Assembly: GCF_030160075.1 (NCBI RefSeq)
Contig: NZ_BSNQ01000003.1
Span: 490,625 to 554,624 of the forward strand
Origin: Dyella lipolytica
GTDB taxonomy: Bacteria > Pseudomonadota > Gammaproteobacteria > Xanthomonadales > Rhodanobacteraceae
Direction: 5' to 3'
DNA: 64,000 nucleotides
Part shown: piece by piece, positions 1-8,700 of the stretch
Layout: each line of letters starts with the position of its first letter
How positions within the stretch are numbered: position 1 is the first letter of the stretch
Notes under the pieces: model-generated
What the model was told of the DNA's origin: nothing
Databases searched by the model: none
What the model saw: the letters and a program-made list of their open reading frames with translations, nothing else
Made by a program: the position numbers and the translations under genes

Positions 1-2
1 TC

Positions 3-323
3 GTCGCCGCACTGGCGGTGCTCGAAGCGTTGAAGCTTAGCGATCAGGACCTGGCGACCGCGCGCGAAGGCTTGCGCAAGTTGCCTCAGGTGATGATCAA
101 CGTGCGCACACCCGGCGCTCGCGAAGCGCTGCAGAGCGATGCGGTGCGTAAGGCATTGTCGGAAACCGAGCAGGCCCTGCACGGTCGCGGACGCGTGGTG
201 TTGCGCGCATCGGGTACGGAACCGCTGGTGCGCGTTACGGTGGAAGCTGCCGACGCAGTCGAAGTTAGGCAGATGGCCGAACGGCTTGCGGAAGTCGTAA
301 AATCTTCAGCCGAACGCTCGTGA
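3..323 (+). CDS. glmM: Phosphoglucosamine mutase, C-terminal part
   Basis: This is the last ~106 residues of a gene that begins before the window. The family converts glucosamine-6-phosphate to glucosamine-1-phosphate in the cytoplasm, on the way to UDP-GlcNAc for peptidoglycan and LPS. The diagnostic piece is the phosphate-binding loop RASGTEPLVRVTVE near residue 70 of the visible part, matching the domain 4 loop of GlmM. The active-site serine and metal loop lie upstream, outside the window. Its position ahead of tpiA-secG agrees with the glmM-tpiA-secG order of several gammaproteobacteria, although here three genes intervene. The product also feeds the UDP-GlcNAc used by the polysaccharide locus downstream (inference). 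Confidence 0.9.
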   Translation, partial: VAALAVLEALKLSDQDLATAREGLRKLPQVMINVRTPGAREALQSDAVRKALSETEQALHGRGRVVLRASGTEPLVRVTVEAADAVEVRQMAERLAEVVKSSAERS

Positions 324-445
324 ACCAATAGAGCACGCCCCTCACCAGGCGGGCTTTAATCCAGGTCGCCAAGGAATAGGCCCGACGTGTACCGCGCAGC
401 AGTAGTGGACTACACATCGACACACGCCAGCCTGTGGACAAGCTT

Positions 446-1393
446 ATGGACGCATCCATCAAACGGGTTCCGACGCTAGACATTCGACGTTACGACTCCG
501 ATCGTGCGGCGTTCGTCGCTGAACTAGGCGCTGCCTACCGCGAGTTCGGTTTCTGCTGCATCAGCGGCCACGGCATGTCGCCCAAGCTGATCGATGGCGC
601 TTACGACGCCTTCGAGCGTTTCTTTGCGTTGCCGCCCGAAACCAAGATGAAGTACCACATGCCTGGCACCGGCGGTGCGCGCGGCTACACGCCATTCAAG
701 ATCGAAACGGCGAAAGACAGCCGTTATCCCGATCTCAAGGAGTTTTGGCATATCGGCCGCGAAATGTCGCGCGATTCCAAATTCGTGGACGTCATGCCGC
801 CTAATTTGTGGCCAGCCGAGGTGCCAGGCTTTCACGAATACGGTTACGAGCTGTATGAATCGCTGGATCTTCTCGGTAGTCGTGTACTGCAGGCGCTGGC
901 CTTGCACATCGATTTACCCGAAGACTATTTCGAGGACAAAATCGATCAGGGCAATTCCATCCTGCGCCCGATCCATTACCCGCCGATCACCGAGGAAAAC
1001 ATTCCCAACGTGCGCGCGGGCGCTCATGAAGACATCAACTTCATTACCCTGCTGGTCGGCGCCAGTGCCGAAGGCCTGGAAGTGCTCACGCGCGAAGGAA
1101 ACTGGCTGCCGATCACTACCGAGGGCGATGCCATCGTGGTGAATATCGGCGACATGCTGCAGCGGTTGTCCAACCATGTGTATCCATCGACCACGCATCG
1201 CGTGGTGAATCCGCAGAATGCCAATGCGCGCAAGCCGCGTTATTCCGTGCCGTTCTTCCTGCACCCCAATCCGGATGTGATGCTCGATCCGCTGCCACAA
1301 TGCATTACGCCCGACAATCCACGCCGCTACGACACCTCGATCAGCGCGCATGAATACCTCATGCAGCGCCTGCGCGAGATCAAGTTGATCTAG
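446..1393 (+). CDS. Isopenicillin-N-synthase-like 2-oxoglutarate/Fe(II) oxygenase
   Basis: A 315-residue non-haem iron dioxygenase of the IPNS/DIOX type. The double-stranded beta-helix ligands are visible: H194-x-D196 (AHEDINFITLL), H251 (STTHRVVNP), and the 2-oxoglutarate-binding R265-Y-S267. The N-terminal DIOX_N region (residues ~10-120) has the usual EFGFCCISGHG stretch. The substrate cannot be told from sequence; bacterial members oxidise or desaturate diverse small molecules. An in-frame GTG at 434 is an alternative start; the ATG at 446 is preferred because conserved sequence begins just after it. The gene stands alone between glmM and a VIT-family transporter. Confidence 0.85.
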   Translation: MDASIKRVPTLDIRRYDSDRAAFVAELGAAYREFGFCCISGHGMSPKLIDGAYDAFERFFALPPETKMKYHMPGTGGARGYTPFKIETAKDSRYPDLKEFWHIGREMSRDSKFVDVMPPNLWPAEVPGFHEYGYELYESLDLLGSRVLQALALHIDLPEDYFEDKIDQGNSILRPIHYPPITEENIPNVRAGAHEDINFITLLVGASAEGLEVLTREGNWLPITTEGDAIVVNIGDMLQRLSNHVYPSTTHRVVNPQNANARKPRYSVPFFLHPNPDVMLDPLPQCITPDNPRRYDTSISAHEYLMQRLREIKLI

Positions 1394-1515
1394 TCGAAAC
1401 GCTGCCCGCGTTTTATGTCGCGCCGCCTTGGTGCGAAAGACAATGCGTGTGTTTCTCATTGCGTCATCTATCGGCGCTTGCGGTTACATTAGCGCGCATC
1501 TCACGGAGCGTTGCC

Positions 1516-2217
1516 ATGGCCGCCAAGCATCATCACACCGAACGACACTTCACCTCTTCCGACGTGGTGCGCGATCTGGTTATCGGCATGGCCGATGGAC
1601 TCACCGTGCCGTTCGCACTGGCGGCAGGTCTTTCCGGGGCCGTGGTAGCCAGTCGCATTGTGGTCGTGGCAGGGGTGGCGGAAATTGCAGCCGGCGCGAT
1701 TGCGATGGGCCTCGGCGGCTACCTTGCCGCACGCGGCGATGCCGATCATTACGACGCCGAGCGCCGGCGCGAAGTGCGTGAAGTGCGCGAGCTGGCGCGC
1801 GAAGAAGAACACGAGATCGAGCAGATCTTCGCCCACTACGGCCTCGATCGCGAGGCCTGCAAGCCGGTGCTTGCTCATTTCCATCAAGATCATGAAGCCT
1901 GGGTGGACTTCATGATGCGTTTTGAACTGGGCCTGGAAAAACCGCAGCCCGGGCGTGCATTACGCAGCGCGCTGACCATCGGTGGCGCCTACGTGATCGG
2001 CGGCCTGGTGCCGCTGGCGCCCTATATGCTGATCGAAGGCTTGCAACCGGCGTTACGGGTGTCCGTGATTTGCACACTGATTGCGTTGGCCCTGTTCGGT
2101 GCCGCCAAGAGCCGCTTCACCGGCATCGGCATGTTGCGCGGCGCTGTGCAGACCGTACTCGTGGGCGGTCTCGCTTCAGCGGCCGCTTTCTTCCTCGCTC
2201 GCTGGATTGGTGGTTAA
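1516..2217 (+). CDS. VIT1/CCC1-family membrane protein, probable Fe/Mn transporter
   Basis: A 233-residue inner-membrane protein of the vacuolar iron transporter family, which moves Fe(II) or Mn(II) out of the cytosol. The first helix pair contains DLVIGMADGLTVPFALAAG and AAGAIAMGLGGYLAARGDADHY, both family hallmarks. A charged Glu/His-rich cytoplasmic segment (about residues 75-130, with EVREVRELAREEEHEIE) corresponds to the metal-binding domain. Three further hydrophobic helices follow. The ATG at 1516 is chosen over an upstream in-frame start because an ACGGAGCG ribosome site lies 7-8 bases before it. Which metal is carried is inferred from the family only. Confidence 0.88.
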   Translation: MAAKHHHTERHFTSSDVVRDLVIGMADGLTVPFALAAGLSGAVVASRIVVVAGVAEIAAGAIAMGLGGYLAARGDADHYDAERRREVREVRELAREEEHEIEQIFAHYGLDREACKPVLAHFHQDHEAWVDFMMRFELGLEKPQPGRALRSALTIGGAYVIGGLVPLAPYMLIEGLQPALRVSVICTLIALALFGAAKSRFTGIGMLRGAVQTVLVGGLASAAAFFLARWIGG

Positions 2218-2263
2218 ACCTTTCCGCTTACGCAACCCACCGCCATAGGGCAGCAAGAAAATC

Positions 2264-3079
2264 TCAGTGTGACGAATCCTGCGCGCGATACCGGCGCGAT
2301 TGCTTGGCCGACATCCGCAGCGCCAGCTTGTCCGGCATCAACTTGAATACACTTTTCACCGTGCGATTGAAGCGGCCTGTCACATAGACGGCGTCGCCAC
2401 GTTCCACCGCGGCGATGCCTTCCTGCACCACTTGCTCTGCGCTTTGCCACATGAAATCAGGCATCTTGTTTACCAACGGGCGCGTACCGGTGACATCGTG
2501 AAATTCCGAACGCGTAAAGCCCGGGCATAGCGCACAGACGTTGACGCCCGTCGCTTCGTTTTCCAGCGCTAGCGACTGCGAAAACTTGATCATGTACGCC
2601 TTGCTCGCCGCATACAGTGTGTGGCCTGCCGAACCCGGCACATGCCCGGCCAGCGATGCCACATTGACGATGCGCCCATACCCGCGCTCGCGCATACCGC
2701 CGATCAATCGCCACGCCAGTTCGGTAGGCGCTGTGACTAGCACGCGCAGAAAATCTGCATGCACGGTCCAATCGCTCTGATCGAAGCGACCGGGCACGCC
2801 ATAACCCGCGTTGTTGATCAGCCAATCCACTTTCAACCCGCGTTGATCCAGTGTCTGGCAAAGTTTCTCTACAGCATGCGGATCGGCCAGATCGCTGGTT
2901 AGCACCGTCGCATTTACACCGTGTGCCGCCTGTAGATCGGCCGCCAGTGTTTCCAGGCGGTCGGTGCGCCGTGCGGTAAGCACCACATCGTGACCACGCG
3001 CTGCCAGGGCGTGGGCGAAAGCGGCGCCGATACCTGCTGAAGCGCCGGTAATCAGGCTGAGCGGGCGGGCTTGAGTCAT
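2264..3079 (-). CDS. Short-chain dehydrogenase/reductase
   Basis: A 271-residue classical SDR. The NAD(P) motif TGASAGIG is at residues 11-18, NNAG at 89-92, and the catalytic triad is S142, Y156 and K160 in YAASK. The pair of Arg residues after beta-strand 2 (TARRTDR) suggests NADP(H). The substrate is unknown; similar proteins are often annotated as DltE-like or ketoreductase-like without proof. It is convergent with the VIT-family gene and divergent from tpiA; the 89 bp to tpiA presumably holds both promoters. Confidence 0.85.
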   Translation of the reverse strand: MTQARPLSLITGASAGIGAAFAHALAARGHDVVLTARRTDRLETLAADLQAAHGVNATVLTSDLADPHAVEKLCQTLDQRGLKVDWLINNAGYGVPGRFDQSDWTVHADFLRVLVTAPTELAWRLIGGMRERGYGRIVNVASLAGHVPGSAGHTLYAASKAYMIKFSQSLALENEATGVNVCALCPGFTRSEFHDVTGTRPLVNKMPDFMWQSAEQVVQEGIAAVERGDAVYVTGRFNRTVKSVFKLMPDKLALRMSAKQSRRYRAQDSSH

Positions 3080-3168
3080 GAATCTGTTTCCTGGCGAAGG
3101 GGAGGGCGCGTTGCCGTGCCCGGGTGTGGTAGTTAAGCTTGCCAGCTTTCATTGCAACGGATGCGGCC

Positions 3169-3918
3169 ATGCGCAAGAAACTCGTCGCCGGTAACTGGAA
3201 AATGCACGGCAGCCGCTCGATGGCGGAGGGCCTGGTGCAGGAGATCGCGCAGGCCAAGCCGACCGATATCGATGTCCTGGTATTCCCGCCGTTCCCGTAC
3301 CTCGCCACGCTTACCGCCACCTACGCCGGCTCGGGTCTGGGTTTCGGCGCTCAAGACGTGAGCGAGCACGAGGGGCAGGGGGCCTATACGGGCGAAGTAG
3401 CCGCGGCCATGGTGGCGGACGTCGGGGCCCAATGGACCCTGGTCGGCCACTCCGAGCGCCGTCAATACCACGCCGAAAGCAATGAGCAGGTGGCCCGCAA
3501 ATTTGCCGCCGCACGCGCCGCCGGGCTCACGCCGATTCTGTGCGTGGGCGAGACCCTGGCTCAGCGCGAGGCCGGTGAGACGGAAGCCGTCATCGCCCGC
3601 CAGTTGCAGGCCGTGCTGGCGCTCAGCGGTATCGCCAGCTTCGATACCGCCGTGATCGCCTACGAACCCGTCTGGGCGATCGGCACGGGCCGCACCGCCA
3701 CGCCCCAGCAGGCCCAGGATGCGCACGCATTCATCCGTAGCCAACTTGCGCAGGGGGATGCTATGATTGCCCGTCTGACTCGGCTGCTTTATGGCGGCAG
3801 CGTCAAGGCGGTCAATGCTGCAGAGCTCTTCGCGCAGCCGGACGTGGATGGTGGTTTGATCGGTGGCGCTTCGCTTGTTGCGGCCGATTTCCTCGCTATC
3901 TGCAACGCCGCCCACTGA
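3169..3918 (+). CDS. tpiA: Triose-phosphate isomerase
   Basis: A 249-residue TIM-barrel enzyme that interconverts dihydroxyacetone phosphate and glyceraldehyde-3-phosphate in glycolysis and gluconeogenesis. Catalytic residues are visible: K11 (NWKMH), H94 (GHSERR) and E166 (YEPVWAIGTG), with the phosphate-binding LYGGSVK near residue 208. Length is normal for the family. The start at 3169 is chosen because the protein then begins MRKKLVAGNWK, the usual N-terminus; an in-frame GTG at 3139 would add ten unconserved residues. secG follows after 28 bp, probably in the same transcript. Confidence 0.97.
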   Translation: MRKKLVAGNWKMHGSRSMAEGLVQEIAQAKPTDIDVLVFPPFPYLATLTATYAGSGLGFGAQDVSEHEGQGAYTGEVAAAMVADVGAQWTLVGHSERRQYHAESNEQVARKFAAARAAGLTPILCVGETLAQREAGETEAVIARQLQAVLALSGIASFDTAVIAYEPVWAIGTGRTATPQQAQDAHAFIRSQLAQGDAMIARLTRLLYGGSVKAVNAAELFAQPDVDGGLIGGASLVAADFLAICNAAH

Positions 3919-3946
3919 GCATCACCGAACCCTTACGCGAGACACC

Positions 3947-4423
3947 ATGTTCGTCATCTTCAGCGTGTTCTACATCCTGATCGCTGCATCGATGATCGTG
4001 CTGATCCTGATGCAGCGCGGCGCCGGCGCCGATGCGGGTTCCGGCTTTGGCGCAGGTGCCTCGGCGACGGTTTTCGGCGCCCGCGGTTCCGCCAACTTCC
4101 TGTCGCGCTCCACCGCCGTGCTGGCTGCCCTGTTCTTCGCGCTCAGCATCGCCATGGGCATGTACCTGAAGATGCACGGCGGCGTGGCTCCGCAGAAAAC
4201 CCAAAACAGCGATCTCGGCGTGATGGCAGGCCTTGGCAACAAGCCCGCCGCCGCGCAAAATGCGCAACCCGCTGCCCCGGTTCCGACCCAGGCAGCCGTT
4301 CCGGCCCCGGTCGCACCGGCAGCAGGCAATGGCGATGTGCCAGCCGCTCAACCGGCCCCGGCCAAGGCGGGCGACGTCCCGGCAGCCACCGCTCCGGCGT
4401 CGCCATCGTCGAGTAAGCACTAA
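3947..4423 (+). CDS. secG: Preprotein translocase subunit SecG
   Basis: A 158-residue inner-membrane subunit of the SecYEG channel. The first membrane helix (residues 3-20), the conserved loop LMQRGAGADAGSGFG with AsATVFGARGSANFL, and the second helix (about 50-70) are all typical. After residue ~75 there is an unusually long Ala/Pro-rich tail of some 80 residues, as often seen in Xanthomonadales and neighbours, probably disordered and exposed to the periplasm. Only the first ~110 residues correspond to the E. coli protein. It lies between tpiA and tRNA-Leu. Confidence 0.95.
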   Translation: MFVIFSVFYILIAASMIVLILMQRGAGADAGSGFGAGASATVFGARGSANFLSRSTAVLAALFFALSIAMGMYLKMHGGVAPQKTQNSDLGVMAGLGNKPAAAQNAQPAAPVPTQAAVPAPVAPAAGNGDVPAAQPAPAKAGDVPAATAPASPSSSKH

Positions 4424-4434
4424 ACAAAACACCT

Positions 4435-4519
4435 GCCCAGGTGGCGGAATTGGTAGACGCACTACCTTGAGGTGGTAGCGACGCAAGTCGTAGGGGTTCG
4501 AGTCCCCTCTTGGGCACCA
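4435..4519 (+). tRNA. tRNA-Leu (anticodon GAG)
   Basis: An 85-base class II tRNA with a long variable arm. The acceptor stem pairs GCCCAGG (4435-4441) with CTTGGGC, with one G-T wobble. The anticodon stem is CTACC/GGTAG with loop TTGAGGT, giving GAG, which reads CUC/CUU leucine codons. The T arm GGGGTTCGAGTCCCC is intact and CCA is encoded (4517-4519). The intact 3' end beside an integrase remnant indicates it served as an attachment site. Confidence 0.96.
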
Positions 4520-4563
4520 ATAAGAAGTCCGATACGGTCCAATAAAGACCAAAAAGACTAAAG

Positions 4564-4589
4564 AAACCCGCCACTCAGGCGGGTTTTTT
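4564..4589 (+). terminator. Rho-independent terminator after tRNA-Leu
   Basis: CCCGCC (4567-4572) pairs with GGCGGG (4578-4583) around a five-base loop and is followed by six T residues. It would end the tpiA-secG-tRNA transcript. It sits between the tRNA and the integrase remnant. Confidence 0.85.
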
Positions 4590-4619
4590 GTTGCCCATTG
4601 TCCGACCGCGTCCAACGCG

Positions 4620-5156
4620 GACGGCGGCGGCCTCTACCTGTTGGTGAACCCGAACGGTTCCAAATGGTGGCGCCGGAACTACCGCATTGCCGGTAAGCGC
4701 AAGACGCTGAGCATGGGCACCTATCCCGAAACGACCCTTGCCGAAGCCCGGGGCAAGCACGCAGCTGCTCGAAGGGTTGCTGGCGCAGGGGATTGACCTC
4801 AGTGACGAGAGGCAGGAGGCCAAGCGCCAGCGGGTCGAGGCGCAGAAAGCTGCAACCGATACCTTCGAAGCGGTGACTCGCCAATGGATGGCTCGCGAGC
4901 ATGAAAAGACGGTGACACGATGACCGGCCACGGCTTTCGAGCTATGGCGTTCAGCCGACTCAATAAGATGGGCTGGGACGGACGGGCGATCGAACGCCAG
5001 CTAGCGCATGCCGAGCCCAACGAAGTGAAGGGTGCGTACAACTATGCGGCGAAATATCTGGATGATCGCAAACGCATGAAGCAGGCTTGGGCGGACTATA
5101 TAGACGCATTACATGCTGGCGCAAAGGTGATCGGGATCAAGACGAACACAGCCTGA
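4620..5156 (+). pseudogene. Decayed P4-type tyrosine integrase
   Basis: Three frames carry consecutive pieces of one integrase. 4620-~4765 encodes DGGGLYLLVNPNGSKWWRR and TLSMGTYPETTLAEAR, the N-terminal DUF4102 domain of P4-like integrases. A frame change near 4765 leads to LLAQGIDLSDERQEAK and the start of the core-binding domain (to ~4920). Then, in another frame, TGHGFRAMAFSRLNKMGW with IERQLAH and the AYNYAAKYLDDRK region is the very C-terminus. The catalytic core with the first Arg and the H-x-x-R is missing, so it must be inactive. It reads in the same direction as the tRNA and begins 100 bp after its 3' end, as expected for an integrase next to its attachment site. Confidence 0.85.
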
Positions 5157-5267
5157 AGTTCGGGTATAGCGCTAGAGTCTAGATAAGGCTTGGCCAGAGC
5201 GTCGTTTCCACGACAGCATAGTTATCTGAACGAAAAGCACGCGGCTCTAATAGACCTCATCTTGACG

Positions 5268-5762
5268 TCAATTTTCAACCGAATCTAATGGTCTGTCATT
5301 CGGGCAAAACGCATCGTTTAGCGAATGATTCGTCCAGCCGACACCCAGATAGTAAATGGTCCTAGAGCCAGTTTGTTGCGTATTAAGGATCACACTTACT
5401 GCACCTTTGCAGAACTTGATCCAAGCGTTTGGTTCAGTCATCTCACTCGTATCAGCGAGATGCCATCCGAGCGGTGGCAGCGCCTTTTGATAGTAATCAA
5501 AGACGGATTTGGAAGGTCGCGTCGTACTGTAGTTACGCGCAACCTTCCAAACGCCGCCACGTTCAACTGTGCTGATTTCGTTGACAGGAAAATCACCTTC
5601 GGCAACAGGGATAGTGTCGAAGTCCGCTCTAAGAGCGGACTTCGACGGTTGTCCAGGTAGCACTCGATTGGCGTCATATCGACCTGCTACATGCGCAAAA
5701 ATTGCGAGCAACGCAATCATGCCTATATAGCCTAAGACGTTGTAGCTCCCTTTACTCACCAA
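5268..5762 (-). CDS. Candidate immunity protein of the Rhs gene, membrane-anchored
   Basis: A 164-residue protein I do not recognise. It has one N-terminal hydrophobic helix (about residues 9-25) with no lipobox, then a soluble domain containing VFDYYQKALPPLGWHLADT, a motif seen in various small exported proteins. It begins inside the end of the Rhs gene: its TTG (5762) or GTG (5759) start overlaps the Rhs stop by a few bases, so the two are probably translationally coupled. Rhs and CDI toxins are normally followed directly by their immunity gene, and that position is the main argument. A periplasm-facing immunity protein would imply a toxin acting in the envelope or periplasm (inference). 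GC content is visibly lower than in the core genes. Confidence 0.6.
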   Translation of the reverse strand: MVSKGSYNVLGYIGMIALLAIFAHVAGRYDANRVLPGQPSKSALRADFDTIPVAEGDFPVNEISTVERGGVWKVARNYSTTRPSKSVFDYYQKALPPLGWHLADTSEMTEPNAWIKFCKGAVSVILNTQQTGSRTIYYLGVGWTNHSLNDAFCPNDRPLDSVEN

Positions 5763-8700
5763 TGGATACCTAGCTGACCAGTTTGCTGCGCATAGCTGTA
5801 GCCAGCCCCGAGGCCGCCTAAGCCAAATCCCATTTCTATGGCAGTTCCGCTTGAGTTATGTACGAAACCTCCGCCTACGCCATCATAAAATGAACCACTC
5901 AATGACCCGCCGTTGACTAAGTCATTTACATTTTGGCCTGTGTGGCATGGGTTCAATAAAAAACCGCCCATGATGGAAAAGCCCCAGTTTTTTCCGCTCG
6001 CAATGGATTTCGGAGTGCCAAACGTGAACCCTCCAGAACTGAATACAGCACCGGTCCTCGTTAACGTGTAGCTAAACGAAAACACTGATGGAACAGTCAC
6101 GCTCAATTCGACGTAATCGGGTGCGTAATTAGAGCCAATTTGCATACAACCTTTAGCTGTTAAGCCGGCGCATAAATCTGTGTCGGCTCTAAGCCCAAGG
6201 CTATCAACATTAGTAATCGGATTGTTGTTTACGTATGCGTATGTATTGACCCCACCGTTCAAGCCAATTGGATCCGACTCTAGGTAGCGACCATCACTTG
6301 AGTCATAGTCGCGGAATCCATTACTCCAGTTACCCGTATTCGAGTCATAAACCTGGCCAGGCAAGCCAATGTCTACGTCAGCTATCCCGTTGGTTACGAT
6401 AGCTCTATCGAAGCCATAGTTTTGCGCGCGCCAAACTACCGAGCCGCCGCTATTGGTGATTTCTTCGGGACGCCCTAAGTGGTCGTCATGCATGTAGTAC
6501 AAAACTGGGGTGGCACTACCAATCTGATTGAGTAAGCCGACGGGTTGCCCATTTAGATAAATGTACCAATTGACGTTGACGCTTCCAGAAGGGGGAGCCG
6601 TTGCTTCGCTTATCAACTCCCCGTTCAATCCGTAGCCATACAGCCACAGCCCAAGCGGGCCATTACGAAAAACTGTGCGGCCTAGCCCGTCAACTTGGTA
6701 CGTGGTGGTTCCAGAGGGGTATGCAGGGCACTGGTAGTTGGTTTCGCAGTTGGTCAGAGATGCGCTTCTTGCAACGCTATTTAAGCGGTTGAAGCCATCG
6801 TAAGCGTAGGTCGTAGTTACGTCATTTACCGTGTCAGTTGCACGATTTCCATTTCCATCATACGTGTAGGAATGAGAGCCTCGAGACGTTACGCGGTTGT
6901 TCGTCGACGGAATGCTGACTGCATCGTTTGTCATCCAGTTCTGTGCAGTGCGATTTCCATTCGTGTCGTACGTCAATGCAATCGGCGCAGGTCCCGTCTG
7001 GCTGGTCAACCGATAAAGATTGTCGTAACCAAAGGTCTGTGACGCAGATGGATACACGGAGTTAGTAATGCCGGTTATGCGATCCACGTTGTCCCACGAA
7101 TATGTGAGGTTTTGGATGGCGGTCGAGCTCAGCATCGATTTAATGGACGTCAGACGTTCATCCTGGTCGTACGTTTGCGTGCGCACAATGCCGTTTCCAT
7201 ACGTCCAGCTTATCGGTCTCCGCATGGCATCATATTTGACGTTCGACACAACACTGCCATTTTGACCGCTGAATTGAAGACCCACGTTCGTCACTTGGTC
7301 ATCAGTCCAGCCGTAATTGACGGTATACGACGAGCCATTAATCATCTGGGTAAGACGATTCATCTCGTCGTAATTGAATGTCGTAACGGACGATCCAAGG
7401 AAAGTCCTATCAGTGCGAGTATTGACGAGTCCTTCTATTGTGTAAGTTAAGGTTGATGACCCCCCACCGTTCTCTCCTGCGTACGAGCAGAGATGTCCCA
7501 GGCCATAGGTGCAAGAGTCGTACGTGTATTCATAGGTTTGAGACCCTGCTGCCATTGAGGTGACACGGTTGAGCGTGTCATACGTATACGTGGTGGCAAC
7601 ACCATTATTGTAAGTTCTAGAACTGAGCCTGCCGTACGCGTCATGCGAAAAGCTTGTTTTTCCGCTGTCAGGTATGCTCACGGCCCATAGTTGACCAAAG
7701 CCATCGTATGAGTAATTGGTGACCAGGCCCCGAGAGTCGGTCGTTGCTAATGGTTGGTCCCCAAAGTCGTATTGGTAAAGAGTCGACTTTCCGTTTGCGT
7801 CAATAACGTACTGTATGCGGTTATCTGAATCGTACTTGTACTTGGTTACATTGCTGGCCGTGTCTGTAACGGTAGAGATATTCCCATTGGGGTCATAAGT
7901 TATGGTGCGGCTCTGACTATTGTTCCCGCTTTTGACGATCGCACGTCCTAATTCGTCGTAGGACGTATGAGTCGTGTAATCCGGACTAGTCAACCCTCCC
8001 CGTGTCCAGCTGGTGCCCGTCACATCACCGTTAGCATCATAGGAATAGGCCTTCACGATGGATGCGCCGGAAGGTCCCGTCCATGTCGAAGATGTCAACT
8101 TAAAATCGGCGTCATACGAATAAGACGTACTCTCCCCGTCATAGTCAACGACGCGCGATAGATTTTGCGAGTTGGCATCATAGTAGTAGTACTTGGTGTA
8201 CGTAGTTCCGTTGTGAGCGTGAGAGGTGGTTGTCAAGCGTCCAGCATTGAAGGTGTAGTTGCTTACATCACCGTTTGCTGAGGTGACTGTTTGCGCCAAG
8301 CCATTGCCGGTGATATTGCTATATGTTGTTGACTGGCCAAGGGCGTTCTTAACGCTAGTCTGAAAGCCATCACTGTTGTAGTTGTAAGTGATGGTATTGG
8401 CGTTATTGGGGGAAGGAAGGGTAATCGTCTTGCTCGTAACCATTCCATTTGACGCCAGCGCATAGCTATATGTCGTGGTTTGGGTTTGATTAGCTACGCC
8501 ATTGCTTGTCAAATTTGTCGTTGTAGTTGACTGCGGCCTGCCCTGTGCATTGTAAGCAAACGACATCTCTTGATATCCAACCACCGTAACCGATTGCAGT
8601 CGATCAGTGCCAGGGGTAGGGTCCCAGGTGTAATTTGTCACACGCTGATAGGCACCTGGGCTTTCGATCGTTTGCTGCAGAAGTCCGTTGGCGCTATATG

